From contig JAAYQU010000005.1 in NCBI GenBank assembly GCA_012519055.1, positions 1 to 64,000 on the forward strand: a stretch of DNA of 64,000 nucleotides, written 5' to 3'. The notes beneath the pieces are model-generated. The model was not told the origin of the DNA and searched no databases. It saw only the letters and a list, made by a program, of their open reading frames with translations. This document shows, piece by piece, positions 19,274-27,830 of this stretch. Each line of letters opens with the position of its first letter. Within the stretch, counting starts at the first letter, position 1. The position numbers and the translations under genes were made by a program. The stretch comes from Bacteroidales bacterium (GTDB lineage Bacteria > Bacteroidota > Bacteroidia > Bacteroidales > Salinivirgaceae).

Positions 19274-19343
19274 GTTGTTATTTATTCAATTTGTAATATA
19301 ATGATAAATACTTTTGATTAAATTTTCAAATCTAAAGTCTTCA

Positions 19344-19374
19344 CAAAAGTAACACTTTAAAGTTAATACGCAAT
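19344..19374 (-). promoter_or_regulatory. Bacteroidota promoter for the PapD-like/MORN-like pair
   Basis: On the minus strand it reads ATTG-N19-TACTTTTG, an exact -7 box with a TTG -33 box. A second exact -7 box (complement 19327-19334) has no partner at the right distance. The leader would be about 65 bases. Confidence 0.5.
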
Positions 19375-19468
19375 AGATGAGCATAAAATTAACTTAATAA
19401 AGTATTTACTTAATATAATTCCAAATAACATACCAAAGTTTTCATCTTTTCAATTTATTTTATTCATA

Positions 19469-19499
19469 TTTGCTATTAGAATAAAAGTAACTAACTTTG
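19469..19499 (+). promoter_or_regulatory. Consensus Bacteroidota promoter for the hydratase-ketosynthase operon
   Basis: TTTG (19469-19472), a 19-base spacer and TAACTTTG (19492-19499) match the primary sigma factor consensus exactly. The start of transcription falls near 19506, about 19 bases before the ATG. Confidence 0.75.
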
Positions 19500-19524
19500 A
19501 TACTAATATTTAAAAATACTACAA

Positions 19525-20286
19525 ATGCAATTTAAAACTCTTAAATACTATCAATCTGACAATTACGGGATTTTAAGTCTTAATGTTCCCGAGCAAATGA
19601 ACGCTATGTCGCCACAAATGCTTGGCGATTTATATTCATTTTTCAGTAGTAAACCACCTAAAAACGCAAGGTTTATTATTATTTCAGGTAATGGAGAATG
19701 CTTTGGCTCAGGTGGCAACCTGAAGTCTATGTTTAAAATGTGTGCAAAAGAGTCCGAAAAAATTTCAAAACTTACTCATAAGGCTTTTTCTCTGATAGAG
19801 AAATATCCTGTTCCTGTTGTTGCTGTTGTACACAAGTATGCCATTGGAGGTGGATTTGAATTAGCTTTGGCTTGCGATATGATTTTTGCAACATCTGACG
19901 CACAATTTTCCTTACCCGAACTGAAATTTAACATGCTTCCCGGTGGTGGCGGATCAGTCCGATTGCCTTTGGTTATAGGTAAACGCGAAGCTTTTTGGAA
20001 CATTCTAACTGGCAATAAAATAACCGCAGAAAAAGCACAGCAAATGGGTATTGTGCAAAATATTGTAAATAACGAAAATTATATTGAAGAGAGTGTCAGT
20101 ATACTAGAAAAAACTATATTACCAATTGAAAAGGAGGCAATAAAGGCATTAAAAGAGGTATTCTCATCTATAACAATGGAGACAAAAGACGCGTTTGGCA
20201 AAGAGGCTGAAGGATTTTCATATCTACTTGAAACATATGCCAAACAAAAAATCAAAGATTTTATTAAAAAAAATAAGGATGAGTAA
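19525..20286 (+). CDS. Enoyl-CoA hydratase/isomerase (crotonase) family protein
   Basis: This 253-residue crotonase-fold enzyme retains the oxyanion-hole strand (GECFGSGGNL) and the second loop GGGFELALACD. Both hydratase glutamates are in place: E112 and E132 (in LPEL), spaced 20 apart as in rat crotonase E144/E164. It should therefore be able to hydrate an enoyl thioester or dehydrate a 3-hydroxyacyl thioester. Its last 8 bases overlap the start of the ketosynthase-reductase gene, implying translational coupling and a shared pathway. Substrate (CoA or ACP, chain length) cannot be read from sequence. A consensus promoter lies just upstream, so this is the first gene of the pair. Confidence 0.88.
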   Translation: MQFKTLKYYQSDNYGILSLNVPEQMNAMSPQMLGDLYSFFSSKPPKNARFIIISGNGECFGSGGNLKSMFKMCAKESEKISKLTHKAFSLIEKYPVPVVAVVHKYAIGGGFELALACDMIFATSDAQFSLPELKFNMLPGGGGSVRLPLVIGKREAFWNILTGNKITAEKAQQMGIVQNIVNNENYIEESVSILEKTILPIEKEAIKALKEVFSSITMETKDAFGKEAEGFSYLLETYAKQKIKDFIKKNKDE

Positions 20287-22120
20287 AGCAATATTTTTCA
20301 GTGGTTTCGGTATCGCACACGGTAAGTACGGTATTAGCAACTCTGAAATTGAAAAGCATATAAATATCGGATTTATCGGCGATTTCGATGCCAATAGAGT
20401 CAAAAACAGTGATGATTACAAAAGCTACATAAAAAACGGCGGCAGCAAGAGCCCTTTTGATTTTTTTGCTACCGAAAAAATGGGATTTGAAACACGATAT
20501 CATGTAGTTCCTTTTCCTCCTACAAAAGCGCGGTATAACCATGCGCAAAATTCGCTCGACTTGGGAGTAGCTTCAATGAAAATGGCTCTTGAAAATAGCA
20601 ATATTGACCCCGAAGATATTGACTTGTGGCTTGCTGGTTGCGCCACACCACATGAACATGCTCCGGGCATTGCTGCAACAATAAAATGCCATTTCGTGGG
20701 ATTTGAAAATCAGGCACCTGCAGCTACCATAAATTCGGCATGTGTTGGATTCAATATTAATTTAGAGCGTGCAATAGATTATTTTAACAATCATGCTGAG
20801 GCAAAGCACGTTGCTATTGTTCACACCGAAGTTATGAGTCGTTTGCTGACTAATGAAAAATCGTTTGTTCCGCACGTTACGTTTGCCGATGCCGCAGCAT
20901 CAGTCATCCTTACGCGCGATGAAGTGCTTTCAGGTCAAGGAATAAGTTTCGTTCTCAACAACGAAGATATGCAGATGATAGATTTCCTTGGTGCCGACAA
21001 ACACGGAGATTTATACATGAATCCAACAAAAGTAAGAATTCGGGCTACAAATAATATTGTAAATACAGTTAACAAACTGCTTGAGTTTACTAAATGGAAA
21101 ATGGCTGACATTGACATGGTTGTACCTCATCAAACAGGAAATGCAATTGTAAAAGAGGCTGCAAAAATCCTTAACATCCCCGACAACAAACTGTATCAAG
21201 ATGTTCAGTATCAATATGGTAATCTATCTGGCGCAAGTGTTCCATTTGGATTAGCACTAATGCATAGTGAAGGAAAGTTGCTGCCAAACAACAAAATAGT
21301 TACAGCCGTTTGCGGTTTAGGTGGTGAGTATGGCGGTTTTACATACGAAGTTCCAAAACTGAAGCAAAATAAACCTAAACCTATTAAACCTTTAAAAGGA
21401 AAAACTGCTTTAATAACAGGCGCAACAGGTGGCCTAGGAAGTCAAATAAGCCACAATTTAGCAGAAAAAGGGTGTAATCTGATTTTACAATATAACAGCA
21501 ACCAAGCCAAAGCAGAGCAATTAAAAGCAGAATTAGCGAAATTTGATGTAGAGGTAACTCTAATACAAGCAAATTTTGAAAGTGTCTCGGCAATAGAGCT
21601 GATACACAATGAAGTAACAGAAGATATTGATTTCTTTGTTCACGCATCGGCAATTACAGGGAATCTGCTACGGGCAAGCGAAGTAACTCCAGAAGAGATG
21701 AAGTTAGCCGACAAAGTTAACTTCAATAACCCTATGGATTTAGCTGTTAAATTGTACAACAAAATCAAAGATTGTGTAATATTTATCGGCTCGGTTGCCG
21801 AAGATGCAATGTTTAGCGGGTCATCGACGTATGTCTCGAGCAAAAGAAAGCTTCATGCAAGTGCAGTAAGTTTTGCAAATATGGCAAACAAAAAAGGTAT
21901 CCGTACTATTTACTATATGATTGGGCTTTTAGACAAAGGGATGGTCGATAAACTTAATAAAAAACAGCAGGTTGCTGCAATGAACAGCATTGGGCAAAAA
22001 TCGTTGCTAAACACGGCGGATGTTGCCGATAGGATTGTTCGGTCACTGTATCTACCTAAGGTAATTGGGGTAAAACACTCGCGCGAGGGAGAGTTGATTG
22101 TGAGACGAGACGGGTTTTAG
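20279..22120 (+). CDS. Fused ketoacyl-ACP synthase III and SDR ketoreductase
   Basis: This 613-residue protein combines two enzymes. Residues 1 to about 360 are a KAS III/thiolase-fold domain with the full Cys-His-Asn triad: C155 (NSACVGFN), H284 (VPHQTGN) and N315 (YGNLSGAS). Residues about 370-613 are a short-chain dehydrogenase with TGATGGLG (about 380-387), S505, Y518 and K522 (YVSSK), with the S-Y-K spacing of FabG. A Pro/Lys-rich linker (KQNKPKPIKPLKG) joins them. Together they could condense two acyl units and reduce the 3-keto product; the overlapping crotonase could then dehydrate it. The ATG at 20279 gives the FabH-like N-terminus; a longer frame opens at 20195 but overlaps the upstream gene by 92 bases. 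No acyl carrier protein gene is adjacent. Confidence 0.88.
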   Translation: MSKAIFFSGFGIAHGKYGISNSEIEKHINIGFIGDFDANRVKNSDDYKSYIKNGGSKSPFDFFATEKMGFETRYHVVPFPPTKARYNHAQNSLDLGVASMKMALENSNIDPEDIDLWLAGCATPHEHAPGIAATIKCHFVGFENQAPAATINSACVGFNINLERAIDYFNNHAEAKHVAIVHTEVMSRLLTNEKSFVPHVTFADAAASVILTRDEVLSGQGISFVLNNEDMQMIDFLGADKHGDLYMNPTKVRIRATNNIVNTVNKLLEFTKWKMADIDMVVPHQTGNAIVKEAAKILNIPDNKLYQDVQYQYGNLSGASVPFGLALMHSEGKLLPNNKIVTAVCGLGGEYGGFTYEVPKLKQNKPKPIKPLKGKTALITGATGGLGSQISHNLAEKGCNLILQYNSNQAKAEQLKAELAKFDVEVTLIQANFESVSAIELIHNEVTEDIDFFVHASAITGNLLRASEVTPEEMKLADKVNFNNPMDLAVKLYNKIKDCVIFIGSVAEDAMFSGSSTYVSSKRKLHASAVSFANMANKKGIRTIYYMIGLLDKGMVDKLNKKQQVAAMNSIGQKSLLNTADVADRIVRSLYLPKVIGVKHSREGELIVRRDGF

Positions 22121-22164
22121 GCAATGTGCAATTAGCAATGTGCAATGAACAATTATCAATTAAT
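22121..22164. repeat. CAATTAGCAATGTGCAATG-type dispersed repeat, copy 2
   Basis: GCAATGTGCAATTAGCAATGTGCAATGAACAATTATCAATTAAT fills the 35-base gap between the ketosynthase stop and the xerD stop and supplies the last codons of xerD. Confidence 0.6.
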
Positions 22165-23091
22165 GAGGTTATGTTTTCCTCGTTTGCCCCAAGGGTGAAA
22201 GTCGATTATTGATTGTCGGAGGTATTGATTATCAATGTGTGTGTAGATTTCGGTGGTTAGAATGGATTTGTGTCCCAACATCTCTTGTACTACACGCAAG
22301 TTGGCTCCGTTTTCAACTAAATGTGTAGCAAAGGTGTGTCTGAAAGTGTGTGGACTAATCTCTTTTTTTATGCCAGCGGCAGAAGCTAACTGTTTGATAA
22401 TAATAAAAACCATTTCGCGTGTTAGATGTGCACCACGGCTATTTAGGAAAACGTAATCCTCCTCACCTTTTTTTATCGATAACTGCTTACGGTCGTAATT
22501 GACGTAAAGTAAAACCTGCCTTATCGACTCGGTACTTGCGGGAACTAATCTTTCAGTGTTGCCTTTCCCGATAATCCGCACATACTCTTGCTCGAAATAG
22601 AAATTTGAGAGTTTAAGATTAACTAACTCGCTTACCCTTAATCCCGAACCGTAAAGCATCTCGATAATAGCTCTATTGCGTTGCCCTGTTTTGGTCGATA
22701 GGTCAATTTGTGCAATCATGCTGTTTATCTCCTCGACTGATAGAACCACAGGGAGTTTTCGGGTTAATCGCGGTGTTTCAAGCAACTCTGCGGGATTTGT
22801 TTCAAGAATATCACTGTAGTTAAAAAACTTAAACCATGCCTTTATGCCACTTAATATCCTTGCTTGCGATGTTGACGACAAGCCAAGCTCGGCCACATAA
22901 ACCAAAAAATCTAACAACTGTTTGGTTGTTATCTTTTCAATTGAATAACCGCCATACTCGGACATCAAATATGAGTGCAATTTGCCCACATCTAACAAAT
23001 ATGCCTCTATTGAGTTCTCTGAGAGCCCTTTGTCTAACGACAGAAATGCAGCAAATTCGCGCTTATATGGAAAATTGTCGTCTATTGTCAT
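22156..23091 (-). CDS. xerD: Site-specific tyrosine recombinase XerD
   Basis: This 311-residue protein has an N-terminal SAM-like core-binding domain (about 5-95) and a C-terminal catalytic domain. All catalytic residues are visible: R152 (GSGLRVSEL), K176, H248 and R251 (HTFRHTFATHL), H274 (LGHKS) and Y283 (EIYTH). XerC/XerD recombinases resolve chromosome dimers at dif. The length and LGHKSILTTEIYTH ending are of the chromosomal Xer type, not of integrases from mobile elements. Its ATG overlaps the stop of the NadR-type kinase gene by one base (TAATG), so the two are coupled. The C-terminal tail after WGKRGK is encoded by a dispersed repeat. Confidence 0.92.
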   Translation of the reverse strand: MTIDDNFPYKREFAAFLSLDKGLSENSIEAYLLDVGKLHSYLMSEYGGYSIEKITTKQLLDFLVYVAELGLSSTSQARILSGIKAWFKFFNYSDILETNPAELLETPRLTRKLPVVLSVEEINSMIAQIDLSTKTGQRNRAIIEMLYGSGLRVSELVNLKLSNFYFEQEYVRIIGKGNTERLVPASTESIRQVLLYVNYDRKQLSIKKGEEDYVFLNSRGAHLTREMVFIIIKQLASAAGIKKEISPHTFRHTFATHLVENGANLRVVQEMLGHKSILTTEIYTHIDNQYLRQSIIDFHPWGKRGKHNLIN

Positions 23092-23633
23092 TATCTACAA
23101 TCTTTTATAAATAGTTTTATGATATTTAATGCCTTTTGACGCCGTTCATTATTCAATCCTGAAACAATTCCGTATGTATATCCAAAATATTCAAGCTCAG
23201 ACTTATAAATATCGAATAGTTGATTGCGTGCTTCGCCTCCATTCTCTCTAACCAAATCAGGGAACCATGGGATATCGGGGAAACAGAGCAAATATAAATC
23301 AAACTGCATATAGTACATACGTTTTATAAAATCGATGGGTAAGAGTTTATAAACCCATTCGTACCAAATTTTTGTAATAATAAGCTCTGTATCAAATACA
23401 TGTATTCTGTTTTTCGATTTAAGCATAGTGTCGTACTGCTCGACTTGAAGTTGAGTGATTATATCTAAGTCAGATTTTTCATACTCTCTGCCCAAGTTTT
23501 CTATATAATCGCGGGCAAGCTCAGGATAATAATCTCCTTTGAGTTCATTGGCAAGCCAGAGTGACAATTCCGTTTTTCCTGTCGACTCTGGACCTATTAC
23601 TGCTATCTTGAATTTATTGTCTGCTGTTCTCAT
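23091..23633 (-). CDS. NadR-type P-loop kinase (ribosylnicotinamide kinase domain)
   Basis: This 180-residue P-loop protein has Walker A GPESTGKTE (K20) followed by LSxWLANEL and PELARDYIE, the signature of the C-terminal ribosylnicotinamide kinase domain of NadR. The adenylyltransferase half of NadR is absent, so this is a stand-alone kinase. By family it phosphorylates nicotinamide riboside to NMN. A PnuC-type transporter gene 3.5 kb away fits that pathway, although it is not in the same operon. The xerD gene follows with a TAATG overlap. The specificity is inferred; related stand-alone proteins are often annotated simply as AAA ATPases. Confidence 0.8.
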   Translation of the reverse strand: MRTADNKFKIAVIGPESTGKTELSLWLANELKGDYYPELARDYIENLGREYEKSDLDIITQLQVEQYDTMLKSKNRIHVFDTELIITKIWYEWVYKLLPIDFIKRMYYMQFDLYLLCFPDIPWFPDLVRENGGEARNQLFDIYKSELEYFGYTYGIVSGLNNERRQKALNIIKLFIKDCR

Positions 23634-23850
23634 TGTTTTTTTATTGCAGGCATAAAAGTAGTGACTTTTATTTATTCTATGCCTTTATTTCCCATTGTTT
23701 TATAGCTTTTAGAATAACAAGTTACTTTACATCAAAAGTCAGCTTTGATTTTTAACCTATTTGCACAAAAAAGAAAATAAAATGACTTTTGTCGCTTTTA
23801 GTAATCTTGATACTACGTAATTTTGCATAAAAAACAGAAGTATAAATATT

Positions 23851-24747
23851 ATGGGAAAATTTATATCATACGAAAAACCTTTTACAAAGCGTTGGTTCGC
23901 TGCATACGGCAATATCCTTATTGGAACGTTTATTCTATCGTTGGGGTATGTCTTTTTTATCACGCCTCATAAAATTGTGCCTGGTGGTGTATATGGTATT
24001 TCCATAGTCTTACACCATACTCTGAATTTGCCTGTGGGTATGACTGCACTCTTTTTTAACATTCCTTTGGTGATAATTGGAACAAGACTTTTAGGTCCTC
24101 GCTTTGGCACTAAAACGATTGTTGGGTTTGTTTTAACTGCTGCTTTTGTTGATATTTTAGGATATTTATCTGAATATAAACCACTTATTGAAGGCGATGA
24201 TCTTCTTGCATCAATTTTTGGAGGATTGCTTATGGGAATAGGTGTGGGCTTTATTTTCAGAGCACGCGCTTCAAGTGGAGGAACAGATGTTATTGCCATG
24301 ATTATTGGCAAATATACACGTATGCCGTTGGGACAACTTATGATAATTGTCGATTCGTGCATTGTTATAATTGGTTTGGTTGCTTTCGGCGATTGGAAAG
24401 TACCTCTGTATTCATGGATTACCATTTTTATTATGGGCAAAGTTATTGACGTAGTCCTGCAAGGTATGAGCTACGATCGTACTCTGTTTATTATCAGCAA
24501 TAAGCACGAAGAGATAAGGCGTAAAATTATAGAAGATTTAAACCGCGGTGGAACATTTATCACAGGCGAAGGCATGTATAATGGTGAGCAGAAAAAAATA
24601 ATTTTCACATCGGTTAGCCGTCGCGAAGTTGCTCTATTAGAAGACTTTATTCACTCTGTTGACCCTGACGCTTTTATGACGGTTATTGAGGCGAATGAGA
24701 TTCTTGGGAAAGGGTTTAAAAGCCTAACAGATAAAGTTAGAAATTAG
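23851..24747 (+). CDS. YitT family membrane protein (DUF161/DUF2179)
   Basis: This 298-residue inner-membrane protein has about five or six hydrophobic segments (about 20-45, 60-85, 95-120, 125-150, 155-190) and a soluble C-terminal DUF2179 domain (about 215-285). Family signatures visible are FITPHKIVPGGVYGIS, GFIFRARASSGGTD and RGGTFITGEGMY. YitT proteins are widespread and poorly understood; some are linked to efflux or stress. An exact -7 box TAATTTTG (23818-23825) precedes it, with the nearest TTTG 26 bases further up. It is convergent with the RhuM gene across a repeat-derived hairpin. Confidence 0.88.
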   Translation: MGKFISYEKPFTKRWFAAYGNILIGTFILSLGYVFFITPHKIVPGGVYGISIVLHHTLNLPVGMTALFFNIPLVIIGTRLLGPRFGTKTIVGFVLTAAFVDILGYLSEYKPLIEGDDLLASIFGGLLMGIGVGFIFRARASSGGTDVIAMIIGKYTRMPLGQLMIIVDSCIVIIGLVAFGDWKVPLYSWITIFIMGKVIDVVLQGMSYDRTLFIISNKHEEIRRKIIEDLNRGGTFITGEGMYNGEQKKIIFTSVSRREVALLEDFIHSVDPDAFMTVIEANEILGKGFKSLTDKVRN

Positions 24748-24800
24748 AAATTATAAGATAGAATTAAAAGGTAGATTTCTAATTTCTACCTTCTAATTTC
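24736..24800. repeat. TTTCTAATTTCTA-type repeat forming a convergent hairpin
   Basis: TTAGAAATTAGAAATT is followed by AAGGTAGA (24768-24775) and its complement TCTACCTT (24785-24792) and TCTAATTTCTTTT. The hairpin (8-bp stem, 9-base loop) sits between convergent genes and supplies the last codons of the RhuM gene. It may act as a weak terminator. Confidence 0.5.
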
Positions 24801-25780
24801 TTTTGGGCTTGCTCAATACTTGCAATGAACTGTTTTTCAACTTCTGATAACTCATCTGCTGATTTGCTTTTATAGGTTTCGTATTCTGCTAATGCTTTAC
24901 TTTGGGCTATTTCTGCCGAAATTTTTCCTGCATGTGTCAAAACATCTTGACGACTCATTTTGATAAAACCGTCCAACACTTCAATCCACTCCTTCATGTA
25001 CATTGGCTTACGTTGCATGGCGTTGATTTCTGCAATATCTAAGTATGCTGATACCAAGCGATTTAATACCGACAATTCCTCTTCGGTAAGGTAATTTTTA
25101 GCTACACTAACTTCCTGTTTTGTAGGTTTTCTTCCTTTAAAAGCTGTTAAGCCCATAAATGGCAACTGTGCATTGGCTCTTTGAAAAATAATTTCGGCAG
25201 CTGTGTGTCCGTGAGTTGCCCAATGTAGTTTGTTTTGAACTGTTTGGAAAAAGCGTTGAGTAATACTCGCTCTTGGGTCGTAGTCTATACTTGTGGCGTA
25301 TATCTCAAGAACCTTTCTATAAAAAACTTTTTCTGATGAGCGAATATCTCGGATACGTTCGAGTAGCTCCTCAAAGTAGCCCCCACCACGCTTTAGTAAA
25401 TCATCGTTCATTGTGAATCCTTTTATCAGGTACTCTCGTAAGCGTTCGGTTGCCCAAATGCGAAATTGGGTACCACGAAGGGACTTTACTCTGTAACCGA
25501 CTGATATTATGACATCTAAATTGTAATGCTTTATACGGTAGTTTTTTCCATCAGTAGCAGTTGTCAAGTATTCCTTGACAACTGAATTTTCATCTAACTC
25601 TCCTTCGTCAAATATATTCTTAATGTGCAGACTTACATTTTGTTTTGAGGTTTGAAACAGCTCGACCATATCCGCTTGGGTAAGCCACACGGTTTCATTC
25701 TCTAAACGAACCTGAATTTTTAACTGTCCGTCTTCTGTTTGGTATAGTAAAATTTCACTGTTTGATTTCTCGGGTAACAT
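24779..25780 (-). CDS. RhuM family protein
   Basis: This 333-residue protein matches the virulence-RhuM family end to end. It opens with a Bro-N/KilA-like winged-helix segment (VWLTQADMVELFQTSKQNVSLHI), followed by FRIWATERLREYLIKGF, a long helical middle, and HGHTAAEIIFQRA with a PFMGLTAF stretch resembling the motif of Fic/DOC-like neighbours. RhuM was named from a Salmonella pathogenicity island, and homologues are scattered on genomic islands and near restriction genes; a biochemical role is not established. It lies beside another accessory-type gene on the same strand, separated by about 195 bases. The name virulence protein should not be read as evidence of pathogenicity. Confidence 0.88.
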   Translation of the reverse strand: MLPEKSNSEILLYQTEDGQLKIQVRLENETVWLTQADMVELFQTSKQNVSLHIKNIFDEGELDENSVVKEYLTTATDGKNYRIKHYNLDVIISVGYRVKSLRGTQFRIWATERLREYLIKGFTMNDDLLKRGGGYFEELLERIRDIRSSEKVFYRKVLEIYATSIDYDPRASITQRFFQTVQNKLHWATHGHTAAEIIFQRANAQLPFMGLTAFKGRKPTKQEVSVAKNYLTEEELSVLNRLVSAYLDIAEINAMQRKPMYMKEWIEVLDGFIKMSRQDVLTHAGKISAEIAQSKALAEYETYKSKSADELSEVEKQFIASIEQAQKKLEGRN

Positions 25781-25975
25781 TGTTTACTTCTTTATTAGGA
25801 ATTATCGTTGCATTATTTGCGGCGAATAGGTGGCTTATTCGTTGCATGAAGATTTTTGTGCTTGCGAATGGTTTTTTGGGTGACATTTTTATTTTATTAT
25901 TCACTGGGATTTACACAAAATTACTATCCGTTTCTATTATGTTTCTTAGTATACAATGCTAGAGACTGAAGTTGA

Positions 25976-27004
25976 TTATTTTTGTATTTCTATAAGCAAA
26001 TTAATTATCTCATCAAGGTTTTTATCATTCTCAACTTCAATTCGTGCACAAGGTCCATTATAAAATTTCTGAACGCTTTCAGTTAAGGATGATATTTCAT
26101 GTTTCTTAATTTTCTCTCTTATTTTTTCCTCTTTCAACATTGCAACTATTCCAATTTTCTTTTTCCTTATTTTTAAGAAGGCAAAATTTCTTTTCTTTCG
26201 CAGAGAAATATAGTATCTCTGCGAATTAAATTGCAGCGTAGGTATTTTATCAATTAATGCTTCTTTAATCCTTATATAGATAGCTATCACCTTGTCGTCA
26301 ACGCCTTCTAAATGAAAGCTTTCAGAATAAACTGATTTTGATTTCTCTTCATCTTTCTTCTCAGTAACAATATCGATGTTTTCAATATTCTCAAAGTCTG
26401 GAGATAATGTGAATATCGAATTACTATAATTTTCCATTGGAGAATATTCTTTTAATATAGCAACCTTCACCATTTTTCCCCATGTATCTGTATATGTTTC
26501 TATTATCTCAGGTAATTCTTTTTTCTCACCGTCAATAATTAAAAGAATATTCTGACTGTTTTCAATCGTATCTTTTACAAATTTAAATATTTCTTTACTA
26601 CCGATTTTTGTTTTTAATTCTTTGCGTAATGGCTCGTCACTTTCAAATATCGTATATAACTTTTCAATCAACTTTCCTTGACTGGCAGGATTTTTGAAAA
26701 AAGCAAAAAACTTTGTTATTTGAGGAAATATATGATTAAAGAAGCTATGTTTAACTAATTCTACCTCAACTAAATAAAACTCTGGATTGTTTTTATCAGA
26801 AAAATCTATCAAAAAACCATCTGGAATTACACCACCCAAAGAGTCGTTGTCAATTTTCTTTTTCACATCAACAAATATTGTGTCTTCACCAAAAAATGTC
26901 TTAGAATTTTCAACAACCAACCTTTCAAAATCCGATTCAGTATTATATTGTTTTTCAACGTATCTAATTCCGTTTTGATAAATTACTGTTTCCATGTTCT
27001 CCAT
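25976..27004 (-). CDS. PD-(D/E)xK-like nuclease-fold protein with C-terminal DUF5655-like domain
   Basis: This 342-residue soluble protein has two parts. Residues about 20-130 look like a restriction-endonuclease-like fold: VIPDGFLIDF (D62), then strand FYLVEVEL with E80 and E82, then a helix. The usual E-x-K is E-V-E here, so a lysine would have to come from elsewhere (K85 is close) or the site is altered. Residues about 235-340 are basic and match the DUF5655 pattern (RYYISLRKKRNFAFLKIRKKKIGI then ESVQKFYNGPCARIEV). Similar combinations occur in islands and defence neighbourhoods. It is preceded by no obvious operon partner and is followed by the RhuM gene. Function is unknown; nucleic-acid binding or cleavage is inferred. 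Confidence 0.65.
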   Translation of the reverse strand: MENMETVIYQNGIRYVEKQYNTESDFERLVVENSKTFFGEDTIFVDVKKKIDNDSLGGVIPDGFLIDFSDKNNPEFYLVEVELVKHSFFNHIFPQITKFFAFFKNPASQGKLIEKLYTIFESDEPLRKELKTKIGSKEIFKFVKDTIENSQNILLIIDGEKKELPEIIETYTDTWGKMVKVAILKEYSPMENYSNSIFTLSPDFENIENIDIVTEKKDEEKSKSVYSESFHLEGVDDKVIAIYIRIKEALIDKIPTLQFNSQRYYISLRKKRNFAFLKIRKKKIGIVAMLKEEKIREKIKKHEISSLTESVQKFYNGPCARIEVENDKNLDEIINLLIEIQK

Positions 27005-27168
27005 TCTTATATTACTAATCCCTTTTTAACCTTGACCATAACATACAACCTATTAAACAAAGATACAACATTCCTTAATAAAATACTAATAGAAATTTTT
27101 ATCATACTAAGCTATTTAAAAACCTAATCTATTCCTGACTCATCCTCAGAATTATTATCAGAAATTAG

Positions 27169-27756
27169 TTATTCTGTATTTCTCATCATATCACGTCTCC
27201 AACTAAAATAGCCGATTACTGCAACAATTGTGTAAACTACATATAGTACCGTTGTAGCCCACAGCCCTTTATATACATAGAGAATAACGCTAACAGAATC
27301 TATTACTATCCAAAATAGCCAGTTTTCCAATAGTTTGCGTGCCAACATCCAGGTAGCTACAATTGCGGCAGCTGTAGTAAAAGCATCTCCTACAGGCACA
27401 TCGGAATTGGTTAGTTTTAATATCTTGTAGATAACAAACCACAGAATAAACGAGGCTAATACGGTTCCAATAAGTACTTTGCCTGATGCTCTTGTGACTT
27501 TAACGCTCTTTTGGTCGCCACTCCCTTTGTTCCAGTGTACCCACCCGTAAATACTTATAACAACATAATAGGCTTGTAGCGACATATCGGCGTAAAAAAG
27601 TGATTTGTAATAGATATAGATATATAGTGCCGATGAAATAAGCCCAAATAGCCACAATAGAATGTTTTGGCGCACGGATAGATACATATAAATAAAGGAG
27701 AGTAGAACTGCGGCAACCTCAATCCAATTTTCAACAACCCATTGTAACACTACCAT
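27169..27756 (-). CDS. pnuC: PnuC family nicotinamide riboside transporter
   Basis: This 195-residue membrane protein has about seven hydrophobic segments and the PnuC pattern: an early ENWIEVAAVLLSF helix, YYKSLFYADMSLQAYYV, IYGWVHW with paired tryptophans, and the later NWLFWIVIDSVSVILYVYKGL. PnuC members carry unphosphorylated vitamins by facilitated diffusion, with intracellular phosphorylation trapping the substrate. The stand-alone NadR-type kinase nearby makes nicotinamide riboside the likeliest substrate. PnuT (thiamine) versions in Bacteroidota usually lie beside a thiamine pyrophosphokinase gene, which is absent here. The gene starts just after a terminator-like hairpin that ends the S41 protease gene. 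Confidence 0.87.
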   Translation of the reverse strand: MVVLQWVVENWIEVAAVLLSFIYMYLSVRQNILLWLFGLISSALYIYIYYKSLFYADMSLQAYYVVISIYGWVHWNKGSGDQKSVKVTRASGKVLIGTVLASFILWFVIYKILKLTNSDVPVGDAFTTAAAIVATWMLARKLLENWLFWIVIDSVSVILYVYKGLWATTVLYVVYTIVAVIGYFSWRRDMMRNTE

Positions 27757-27770
27757 AATGACATAAATAA

Positions 27771-27808
27771 AGGCAAATCAAAACCAATAAAAAATTTTCG
27801 ATTTGCCT
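27771..27808 (-). terminator. Terminator-like hairpin between S41 protease and pnuC genes
   Basis: AGGCAAATC (27771-27779) pairs with GATTTGCCT (27800-27808), a 9-bp stem with a 20-base loop. On the minus strand it is followed by TTATTTATG. It overlaps the pnuC promoter area. Confidence 0.5.
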
Positions 27809-27830
27809 ACATAAAACTAATATTTTTTAC

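Noticed and set aside
22156-23091. Tyrosine recombinase as evidence of an integrated element
   Set aside because: All features are of chromosomal XerD, the gene is coupled to a NadR-type kinase, and no attachment-site repeats or phage genes are nearby.
23967-24440. Minus-strand frame of 157 codons inside the YitT gene
   Set aside because: It is a shadow of the membrane-protein coding sequence; the product is Pro/Ile/Lys-rich without motifs.
25762-25962. Small plus-strand frame (66 codons) in the gap between RhuM and DUF5655-like genes
   Set aside because: It overlaps the RhuM start, its hydrophobic product has no familiar pattern, and no promoter or ribosome site was seen.
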